A stretch of 64,000 bases of DNA, taken from assembly GCF_050870875.2 (NCBI RefSeq), contig NZ_CP194041.2:1550001-1614000 (forward strand), written 5' to 3'. Below the pieces are notes generated by a model. The model made no database searches, had not been told where the DNA came from, and saw only the letters and a list, made by a program, of their open reading frames with translations. This DNA is from Agarivorans sp050870875 (lineage in GTDB: Bacteria; Pseudomonadota; Gammaproteobacteria; Enterobacterales; Celerinatantimonadaceae). Positions 34,144-40,706 of this stretch are shown here, in pieces. A program made the translations under genes and the position numbers. Position 1 is the first letter of the stretch. Every line of letters begins with the position of its first letter.

Positions 34144-34179
34144 AGACCCTCAAAAACATATTATTTTGAGGGTCTTTTT
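34144..34179 (+). terminator. Intrinsic terminator between lamB and malM
   Basis: AGACCCTCAAAA (34144-34155) / TTTTGAGGGTCT (34164-34175), an eight-base loop and five T. malM starts only 21 bp later, so partial readthrough probably sets the lamB:malM ratio. Confidence 0.88.
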
Positions 34180-34200
34180 GTTTATTTAAGGGAGTCTCTT

Positions 34201-35181
34201 GTGCGACATAATTGGTTTTGGATAGTAGTGGCCGCATTGGTCTTGAGTGCATGTTCCTCTAATAATGGACTTAAAGGATTGAATGTAAGTGGTGGTAGTG
34301 GTGACTATTACTATAGTCCTCAAGTTTCAAATCAACTTTTGGATTCTGCTGCTTTATGTTGCAATTCCTTAGCGGATATTGATTATAAAACTGTAGACTT
34401 TAATTATTTAGCTGATGAAGTGCTTGGGAAAGGGAGTCCTGCGTTTAATTTCGATAGTGGGAAAAGTTTTTTTCTAGCTTATAAAATTCCAAACAGTAGC
34501 ACAGACTTTCCAATTACGGTGTCGAGTTATATTCGTGAATCGTTATTTGCCCCAAAAGTCGTACTATTAAATAGTAATTTTGAAGTCACACGCGTGGTTC
34601 CTGGAAAGAATTTTATTTATAAACCAGCAAGAGGCTTTAGCCGCGACCGCTTGACCTCTAGTTTTTCGATCCGCCGAGCGGCTCTCCCGCAAGAAAAGGA
34701 AGAATACTTACTTATTTATACGACGGATGCCTTAAAAACGGGCAAAACTCAGATCACGCATCCAGCCAAGGTGGAGGCAGAAGCAAGAGGCAATGATATC
34801 CCTCAGATCCCTGATCCGATGCTTCCCAATGTAGCAACAGGTGTGGTTGAGGTTCAGTTTAATGTCGCAGAAAATTCGCTTAACTGGTTATCTGGACCTT
34901 TATTTAGTAGTTCCAGCTCAAATGCAACTCCCGCAGTGGCTGTTCAAGCGAATCAGGAAGCGGTTGTTAGTCAGTCTGCGGTTGGTGAGCCAGTTATTCG
35001 TGACCATCGCAGTAAGCGCCATTCTGGAATGTTGGCCGAAACCGAACTATTTTATAATCAGTTGATCCAAAAAATGGTGACTGACGGTCATATTGAAAAG
35101 GCCTTACAATTGGTTGAAGAAGCCGAATATGCTGGCTCTCAGACGGCTCGTGATACTTTTATTAAAGCAGTTAAAAATTAA
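34201..35181 (+). CDS. malM: Maltose operon periplasmic protein MalM
   Basis: Periplasmic protein of the maltose regulon with unresolved role. Start is GTG at 34201 behind AAGGGAG. A lipobox (LSAC, Cys18) indicates lipidation here. The family segment SNQLLDSAALCCNSLADIDY and FLAYKIPNSSTDFPITVSSYI are conserved, followed by a Ser/Ala-rich linker (about 225-260) and a C-terminal helical part (AETELFYNQLIQKMVTDGHI). Its 326 residues compare with about 306 in enterics. It is directly downstream of lamB, the classic order, but with no malK or malEFG in sight. Confidence 0.92.
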   Translation: MRHNWFWIVVAALVLSACSSNNGLKGLNVSGGSGDYYYSPQVSNQLLDSAALCCNSLADIDYKTVDFNYLADEVLGKGSPAFNFDSGKSFFLAYKIPNSSTDFPITVSSYIRESLFAPKVVLLNSNFEVTRVVPGKNFIYKPARGFSRDRLTSSFSIRRAALPQEKEEYLLIYTTDALKTGKTQITHPAKVEAEARGNDIPQIPDPMLPNVATGVVEVQFNVAENSLNWLSGPLFSSSSSNATPAVAVQANQEAVVSQSAVGEPVIRDHRSKRHSGMLAETELFYNQLIQKMVTDGHIEKALQLVEEAEYAGSQTARDTFIKAVKN

Positions 35182-35259
35182 TAATATTCATTTATGTGGA
35201 TATCGTGAGTGAGCCTAGCTCGGTTTATCGCAAAGAAACTTTTCATCTCGCTTATTGCT

Positions 35260-35289
35260 AAAGGCCACCGATATATGGTGGCCTTTATT
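35260..35289. terminator. Bidirectional terminator between malM and the second lamB
   Basis: AAAGGCCACC (35260-35269) / GGTGGCCTTT (35277-35286), a seven-base loop, T-rich on the plus strand. It serves malM and possibly the convergent porin gene. Confidence 0.85.
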
Positions 35290-35315
35290 TTGAGTGAGTA
35301 AAATTCCTGTTTAGC

Positions 35316-36596
35316 TTACCACCAGGCTTCCGCTTGTAGACCAAAAGTTAATTCATCTTTAGAGCTTGTGTCACGGGAGATCCGTTGATCAGACTTAGCG
35401 TAAGTGGCAAATGCACGTAACGCTGGGCGGGCAAATACACTTGGGCCTGCTTGCCATTGCTGCGCGAGTGTTACCTTCGCGAGTTTATTGTCTTGTTCAC
35501 CGTTGGCTTTTGCCACATCTTGGAATTCAACGACGTCGTAACCCACGTCGAGGATAGTCGATAAGTGATTATTCCAGTTGTATTGTGGGCGAACACCAAC
35601 CGTGAATAATGAAGATCCCTGTTGGTCGTCCTTATCGTAGTTCTCGTAGTTAACCACGTAAGTAAGGGCCAGATTCTGCTCAGAAAAGCTGAGCATACCG
35701 TGGTTCAGTATCCGGTAATAGCTGGCTTGGTTTGAGCTGGTTTCTTTATAGTTGAATCCGCTAAGTTGACCAAAAGCTCCAATTTTCGCCATTGCGTCCG
35801 TCGCATAGGTGATAGAGAGTTGATTAAAGCCACCAAAGAAGTTTTCTTGAGTATGTTCTGCAAGAATGAAGAGTCCACTGTTTTCAAAATTATGGTTGGG
35901 CTGTTGACCTGCGAAGTCTTGACCTTGTTGGTCGCTGTATGCACCGTAAATTGTAGCAATACCTAAGTAACCATCTCGATTGGTTTGAATACCATCTAAA
36001 CGTAAATCAATATTGTTACCTGAGTAATTTTCTAATCCTTCATCATTTACAATGGGTTGTTGTTTGTTGGTGAAATAAGCTTCTTCTGTATTGCGGATCC
36101 ATGCGGCAGAAAGTTTTGCAAAACCAAGGTCTATATTTTCTATCCCTCCACCAGCTCCGGCATTTGCTAAGTAGTAGTAATCGATTTGATGCACGTCTCG
36201 ACGTTGGTAATAACGTTTTCCGGCCCAGATGTTTGCACCAGCCAATGATTCGATCATATTTTCACCGGCAACATACATTTCGCGAGTCGCGGGGGCTTCA
36301 GCTTCCCAATCTTTTTCTTGGGCAACTGAATAAGCGAAGAGAGTATTCACCGACATCTTTTGGTTACCTTCTTCCCAAGCATTGGCTTTTAAACCTATTT
36401 CTGCATAGGTTTCGCATTCGTTGCCTAAGCGGTGTTTGTAGGGCGAGCCATCGGCTTGAAAGCACATTTGATCGCCTCCGGAACCAGTTGCACCAATGCC
36501 TGATCGCATATAACCGTGAAACTCCGGATTAATCGCAAAGGTTTGAGAGGATATTGTTGCAGCTGCCAAAGCAAGAGATAGTGTTTTTAACTTCAT
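35316..36596 (-). CDS. lamB: Maltoporin LamB (second copy)
   Basis: Second LamB-family porin, 426 residues, with signal peptide MKLKTLSLALAAATISSQTFA and mature start NPEFHGYMRSGIGA. The CFQAD...GNECETYAEI cysteine pair, WAGKRYYQRRDVHQIDYYYL, LAQQWQAGPSVFARPALR and C-terminal EAWW are present. DFYYWD of copy 1 is DYYYLA here, so channel specificity may differ. I start at the ATG at 36594-36596, behind AAGGT and coding a signal peptide nearly identical to copy 1; the longer frame back to 36731 is the leader. It is convergent with lamB-malM and has its own CRP site and TGAAA-N4-TTTCA operator. Confidence 0.95.
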   Translation of the reverse strand: MKLKTLSLALAAATISSQTFAINPEFHGYMRSGIGATGSGGDQMCFQADGSPYKHRLGNECETYAEIGLKANAWEEGNQKMSVNTLFAYSVAQEKDWEAEAPATREMYVAGENMIESLAGANIWAGKRYYQRRDVHQIDYYYLANAGAGGGIENIDLGFAKLSAAWIRNTEEAYFTNKQQPIVNDEGLENYSGNNIDLRLDGIQTNRDGYLGIATIYGAYSDQQGQDFAGQQPNHNFENSGLFILAEHTQENFFGGFNQLSITYATDAMAKIGAFGQLSGFNYKETSSNQASYYRILNHGMLSFSEQNLALTYVVNYENYDKDDQQGSSLFTVGVRPQYNWNNHLSTILDVGYDVVEFQDVAKANGEQDNKLAKVTLAQQWQAGPSVFARPALRAFATYAKSDQRISRDTSSKDELTFGLQAEAWW

Positions 36597-36671
36597 TGAG
36601 TGGACCTTGTATTTTAAATAGTTAATGACGACACGCCAGCATCCTGCGCTGAATTTTTGATCCATTGTAAA

Positions 36672-36677
36672 ATAATA
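36672..36677 (-). promoter_or_regulatory. Candidate -10 of the second lamB promoter
   Basis: TATTAT on the minus strand; initiation near 36665 would place the CRP site (36717-36732) at about -60, a class I-like position. No good -35. The leader would be about 70 nt. Confidence 0.4.
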
Positions 36678-36716
36678 TGTCGAAATACATTGTCTCAGTA
36701 GTTTGTAAATTTGTCT

Positions 36717-36732
36717 TGAGATCTTGCTCACA
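36717..36732. promoter_or_regulatory. CRP-binding site of the second lamB gene
   Basis: Minus strand TGTGA-GCAAGA-TCTCA matches nine of ten conserved CRP positions, 121 bp upstream of the porin start. Confidence 0.72.
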
Positions 36733-36741
36733 CAAATAATA

Positions 36742-36755
36742 TGAAAATCCTTTCA
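36742..36755. promoter_or_regulatory. LacI-type operator copy 4
   Basis: TGAAAATCCTTTCA, the same TGAAA-N4-TTTCA core as the three copies before the first lamB, next to the CRP site of the second lamB. Confidence 0.65.
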
Positions 36756-37133
36756 GTGCTGATAAATTCAAATTTTTTTGGTCATTTAATTTTTATTTTT
36801 GATTTAAAATAGATTTTTATATTAAATTTTTAGGTTTTTACTGGCGAGCTGTAGTGCCTTAGAACTCATTGATAATCGTACTTTGTTACCAAAAAAAGCT
36901 AATTTATCAACAAGGTATAAAGTCGTTACAAACTGTTACAAAATGAGGGCTTTAACTTGTTCTAAATCGCATTTTTTTGAAACGTATGCCCCTACACTTA
37001 CGCCCAGAAATCGCGATAAACAATTTAGCGGTGACTTTGAAGTAAATATTTAATCTGGTAATAAGTTGGTCGTATCGTCAATTTATTACCAAGGCTATAT
37101 TTTGTACAACAAACAGCCCTTTAGGAGCTTACT
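36756..37133. other. ptsG upstream region with a 9-bp inverted repeat
   Basis: A/T-rich, no gene. Two direct copies of GTTACAAA lie near 36925-36945. TGGTAATAA (37056-37064) pairs with TTATTACCA (37083-37091), 42 bp before ptsG, and may be an operator or leader hairpin. A clear promoter could not be fixed. Confidence 0.5.
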
Positions 37134-38564
37134 ATGTTTAAAAATTTGTTTGCGCAAGCGCAAAAGGTAGGTAAAGCATTGATGCTACCCGTATCAGTGT
37201 TACCGGTTGCGGGTATTTTGCTAGGGGTTGGCGCAGCTGACTTTAGCTGGATGCCTCACATCATATCGCAACTCATGATGAATGCAGGTGATGCTGTATT
37301 CGGTAATATGGCGTTGCTATTCGCTGTGGGTGTTGCTCTTGGTTTTACCAATAACGATGGTGTTGCTGCGTTAGCATCTATTGTTGGCTTTTACATTATG
37401 TCCAAAACACTAACTGTTATGGCAGTGGTTATGGGCGTTGATTCTATTAATACAGGTGTGCTCGGCGGTATCCTATCAGGTGGCGTCGCAGCTTGGGCCT
37501 TTAACCGTTTCTTCCGACTCCAGCTTCCAGCGTATTTAGGCTTCTTTGCTGGTAAACGTAGTGTGCCGATTATCACTGGTTTCCTAACCATATTTTTAGG
37601 TGTTGCGCTTGCGTTTATTTGGCCTCCTATTGGAAATGGCATTGCGGTATTCTCTCATTGGGCGGCAGAACAAAATCCAACATTAGCCTTTGGCATTTAC
37701 GGCATCGTTGAGCGTTCACTCATTCCATTCGGTCTTCACCATGTTTGGAACGTTCCATTTTTCTTCGAAGCGGGAACTTGTACGACAGCTTCCGGTGAGA
37801 TTGCTCACGGTGTATTGACTTGTTACCTACAGGCCGATGAAGCGTCACGTGTCGCTGGTAACGGTTTTGGTCAGTTAGCGGGTGGCTACTTGTTCAAAAT
37901 GTACGGTTTACCTGCAGCGGCTATTGCGATTTGGCATGCTGCTAAACCAGAAAACCGCGCTAAAGTTGGTGGTATTATGGTGTCTGCGGCATTGACATCA
38001 TTTCTAACTGGTATCACCGAACCAATTGAGTTTGCATTCCTATTTGTTGCGCCATTGTTATATGCGATTCACGCGCTGTTAGCTGGTTTTGCTTTTGTTA
38101 TTACTAATAGCTTAGGCATGGTTCATGGTACTTCTTTCTCACATGGTTTAATTGATTTCATCGTGTTATCAAGTAACGCTCAGAAACTTTGGTTATTCCC
38201 TGTTGTGGGTATCTGCTATGCAGCTCTTTACTATGTTGTATTCCGTGTTGTGATCGCTAAATTTGACCTGAAAACTCCGGGTCGTGAAGACGAAGACAGC
38301 GCTGAGATTGGCGTTATATCTGAAGATAAAATGTCTCAAAGTTTAGTGGATGCTTTTGGCGGTAAAGACAACATCGTTAGCTTAGATGCATGTATTACTC
38401 GCTTACGTATTCAAGTAAAATCGGTTGAGTCGGTTAATCAGCCGGCACTGAAATCCTTAGGTGCTGCTGGTGTGGTGATCGCGGGCCAAGGTGTTCAAGC
38501 CATTTTTGGTACTAAATCTGATAACCTAAAAACTGACATGGAAAGTTATTTAAAAACGGTATAA
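37134..38564 (+). CDS. ptsG: PTS glucose transporter EIICB, PtsG
   Basis: Imports and phosphorylates glucose using phosphate passed from EIIA. The EIIC domain (about residues 1-385) has about ten hydrophobic segments, NNDGVAALA, GFFAGKRSVPI, GLHHVWNVPF and TSFLTGITEPIEFAF. A linker KTPGRED leads to EIIB (about 400-476), phosphorylated on Cys420 (DACITRLR). 476 residues; near full-length similarity to enteric PtsG rather than to maltose/glucosamine relatives. EIIA, HPr and EI are not in the window. It sits beside the lamB-malM genes, suggesting that glucose released from maltodextrins is taken up here. Ends with a strong terminator. Confidence 0.95.
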   Translation: MFKNLFAQAQKVGKALMLPVSVLPVAGILLGVGAADFSWMPHIISQLMMNAGDAVFGNMALLFAVGVALGFTNNDGVAALASIVGFYIMSKTLTVMAVVMGVDSINTGVLGGILSGGVAAWAFNRFFRLQLPAYLGFFAGKRSVPIITGFLTIFLGVALAFIWPPIGNGIAVFSHWAAEQNPTLAFGIYGIVERSLIPFGLHHVWNVPFFFEAGTCTTASGEIAHGVLTCYLQADEASRVAGNGFGQLAGGYLFKMYGLPAAAIAIWHAAKPENRAKVGGIMVSAALTSFLTGITEPIEFAFLFVAPLLYAIHALLAGFAFVITNSLGMVHGTSFSHGLIDFIVLSSNAQKLWLFPVVGICYAALYYVVFRVVIAKFDLKTPGREDEDSAEIGVISEDKMSQSLVDAFGGKDNIVSLDACITRLRIQVKSVESVNQPALKSLGAAGVVIAGQGVQAIFGTKSDNLKTDMESYLKTV

Positions 38565-38580
38565 GTTTTTAAATATCTAG

Positions 38581-38605
38581 AAAAGGAGGCTTAGGCCTCC
38601 TTTTT
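38581..38605 (+). terminator. Intrinsic terminator of ptsG
   Basis: AAAAGGAGGC (38581-38590) / GCCTCCTTTT (38595-38604), TTAG loop, T run. Confidence 0.92.
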
Positions 38606-38785
38606 ATTTGATAATAAAAAGTACGTTTTGTTGGTGGTACGACCCTAACTTAAAAGACTAGGCTTCATTGTGTGTTCGTCGGCTATGAATACCAGCGATC
38701 GCTATTAGATATCATCGGTTTATTCTTTAGTACTAGAGAAGTGAATTTAAGCTTGGTTGTAGACATGACGAATGGTGCAGCTCTG

Positions 38786-38940
38786 CTAATACCAATCTGA
38801 TTCATGATATGAGCAACTAATTGTGCTGATAACGAGGCATGAAGTGCAGCCATGAGTAGCGCTAATTGTAAGATGCATAACCTAGTTTGCGGTGATTTGG
38901 GCAGTAACAACGAACAGATAATGAGTTAGATTGGTATTAG
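38786..38940. mobile_element. MITE-like element with terminal inverted repeats
   Basis: CTAATACCAATCT (38786-38798) and its exact reverse complement AGATTGGTATTAG (38928-38940) bound a 155-bp segment. Similarity continues imperfectly inward for about another 13 bp (nine matches). It has no transposase. TAATACCAAT-type ends are, as I recall, common in non-autonomous repeats of Shewanella-like genomes. No target-site duplication is obvious. Confidence 0.55.
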
Positions 38941-38980
38941 TCGATAAACTCGTTAATATTTTTATTTCAGCCTAATATGC

Positions 38981-39011
38981 AAAACGCCCGATGGAAGTGC
39001 ATCGAGCGTTT
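38981..39011 (-). terminator. Terminator of yaeH
   Basis: Minus strand hairpin AAACGC-t-CGATG / CATCG-g-GCGTTT (one mismatch in the stem), ending in TTTT, about 50 bp after the yaeH stop. Confidence 0.7.
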
Positions 39012-39062
39012 ATATTGAAATAAGTGCCAAGCGATAATATTAGGGGAGTTAATATTTATTGC

Positions 39063-39440
39063 TTAAAGTCTTTCTAACTTAGCTTCAATTTCAGCAATTT
39101 TGCTACTCACTACTTTTTCCAGATGTCGCAGCTCTGCCAGCACTTGCTGTTTGGTATCTTTTTCCTGTTGATCTCGGCGGGTGATTTTGTCTAATTCTTC
39201 AACAATAAAGCGCAGGTTGGTGTTGATTTCAGAGACATCTTTATAGGTACCACGTCCACCATCCACTAATACGGTTTTCTTTTGGCGAGGGTATTTAAAC
39301 TTAACACTGCGTGTTAAAAAATCACCTTTTTCTTTATGGAAGTATATTTTTAGTGTGTCAGACATCGCTTCTTGGCGAAGGCTGTAACGCTCTATATCTG
39401 CTGGGTTGGTGATGCCAATACTTTTTAGATTGTCGTACAT
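39063..39440 (-). CDS. yaeH: DUF3461 family protein YaeH
   Basis: A 125-residue cytosolic protein of unknown role, strongly conserved in gammaproteobacteria near dapD-glnD. It starts MYDNLKSIGITNPADIERYSLRQEA, has KFKYPRQKKTVL in the middle and ends in a charged coiled coil (LRHLEKVVSSKIAEIEAKLE). I start at the ATG at 39440, which follows AAGGA and matches homologues; a longer frame to 39491 is not supported. It is 192 bp downstream of dapD on the same strand. Confidence 0.94.
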   Translation of the reverse strand: MYDNLKSIGITNPADIERYSLRQEAMSDTLKIYFHKEKGDFLTRSVKFKYPRQKKTVLVDGGRGTYKDVSEINTNLRFIVEELDKITRRDQQEKDTKQQVLAELRHLEKVVSSKIAEIEAKLERL

Positions 39441-39591
39441 AGATTTTCCTTCATAACAAATCGCTAAACTGAAGACTGGAACAGCTGCCACCGCAACATA
39501 CTGCAGAGCCTGTTATTAGCAGCATAGCGCATTAGAGATCAGAAGGAATCTGAAATAAGTGGTTTTTTGAATTTGATGATGAAATATTTAG

Positions 39592-39626
39592 ATGCAACCA
39601 AATGGCTGAGCGCCGCTTGGTTGCAT
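39592..39626 (-). terminator. Hairpin 3' of dapD
   Basis: ATGCAACCAA (39592-39601) / TTGGTTGCAT (39617-39626), perfect 10-bp stem seven bases after the dapD stop on the minus strand; followed by CTAAATATTT rather than a pure T run. Confidence 0.55.
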
Positions 39627-39632
39627 GATGGC

Positions 39633-40670
39633 TTAGTTATGGGCGTGCAGCGCTTCATTTAGCGCAATTGCTGTTTTATTGGTTAGGCACTCGATGGCAC
39701 CACTGATACTATTACGGCGGAATAATAGGTCTGATTTACCTGCTAATTCACGGGCCTTAACGGTTCCAAGTGATTGTTTGTTTTCATCGATTAAGATGAC
39801 TTTGGTTCCTGCTGTAATATATAGGCCTGATTCGATGGTACAGCGGTCACCCAAGGGGATACCTGTTCCGGCATTCGCACCAATTAGTGATTCTTCTCCT
39901 ACCGCAATCACCATGTTACCGCCGCCAGAGAGGGTACCCATAGTTGAGCAACCACCACCAAGGTCGGAGCCTTTGCCAACAAATACACCAGCAGATATCC
40001 GCCCTTCAATCATGCTGGTGCCGGCGGTTCCCGCATTAAAGTTGCAGAAACCCTCATGCATGACGGTTGTGCCTTCACCAAGATAGGCTCCCAAGCGTAC
40101 CCGAGAGGTCGCAGCGATACGTACCCCATTCGGCACAACGTAATCGGTCATTTTAGGGAACTTATCCACTGAACTAACTTGCAGTAATTCGCCTTTGGCT
40201 CGTGCTTCCAATTGGCGAGCCGGTAGCTCGCTTAAGTCGATAGCGCCTTGATTAGTCCATGCAACATTTGGCAATACAGCAAAGATACCACTTAAGTCAG
40301 TCCCATGTGGTTTGACTAAACGATGCGACAGCAAATGCAGCTTTAGATAGGCTTCTGGAGTGGACTCGGCTGCACTATCTTCCTCGAGTAAACACAATAC
40401 ACGAGATTGCTGGCTACTGGCTAAAGCTTCTAAGGCACTCACTTGTGCGTTTAGGCCCAAGGATTTAGCATTGTTCAGTAGGCTAGTCATTGCTGCGTCA
40501 TCAAGCTCTATTACTTGTTTTCCCGAGGTATAATTGAGCCCCTTGGTCAATTCACATACTTCTGCTTTGCTTGGGTGTAATACAGGGCTTGGGTAAAAAA
40601 CTTCTAGCCATTGGCCATTTGCGTTTTTACTGCCAACGCCAATGGCGTAACTAAAAAAGTCTTTAGACAT
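39633..40670 (-). CDS. dapD: Tetrahydrodipicolinate N-succinyltransferase DapD (long type)
   Basis: Succinylates tetrahydrodipicolinate in lysine/diaminopimelate synthesis. The 345-residue product resembles the Pseudomonas/Vibrio form (about 340 residues), not the enteric 274-residue form. It shows YLKLHLLSHRLVKPHG, NVAWTNQGA, VDKFPKMTDYVVP and a left-handed beta-helix with repeated glycine turns (GEGTTVMHEGFCNFNAGT, GKGSDLGGGCSTMGTLSGGGN). The ATG at 40670 is preceded by TGGAGAC; the ATG at 40682 overlaps that site and is rejected. It is 36 bp downstream of glnD. Confidence 0.96.
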   Translation of the reverse strand: MSKDFFSYAIGVGSKNANGQWLEVFYPSPVLHPSKAEVCELTKGLNYTSGKQVIELDDAAMTSLLNNAKSLGLNAQVSALEALASSQQSRVLCLLEEDSAAESTPEAYLKLHLLSHRLVKPHGTDLSGIFAVLPNVAWTNQGAIDLSELPARQLEARAKGELLQVSSVDKFPKMTDYVVPNGVRIAATSRVRLGAYLGEGTTVMHEGFCNFNAGTAGTSMIEGRISAGVFVGKGSDLGGGCSTMGTLSGGGNMVIAVGEESLIGANAGTGIPLGDRCTIESGLYITAGTKVILIDENKQSLGTVKARELAGKSDLLFRRNSISGAIECLTNKTAIALNEALHAHN

Positions 40671-40706
40671 GATTGTCTCCATTTATTGTTTGAGTCTGCA
40701 TAAATA

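Larger units (their letters stand above)
38606..39062. other. 457-bp intergenic region
   Basis: Contains the MITE-like element (38786-38940) and the yaeH terminator (38981-39011). A 75-codon minus-strand frame at 38683-38910 overlaps the element, lacks a ribosome-binding site and resembles nothing I know; I treat it as non-coding. Confidence 0.6.

Noticed and set aside
36597..36731. 45-residue N-terminal extension of the second maltoporin
   Set aside because: It would place a charged stretch before an evident signal peptide; the ATG at 36596 has a good ribosome-binding site and matches the first copy.
38683..38910. 75-codon minus-strand frame between ptsG and yaeH
   Set aside because: Overlaps the MITE-like element, no ribosome-binding site, no recognisable family, composition unlike neighbours.
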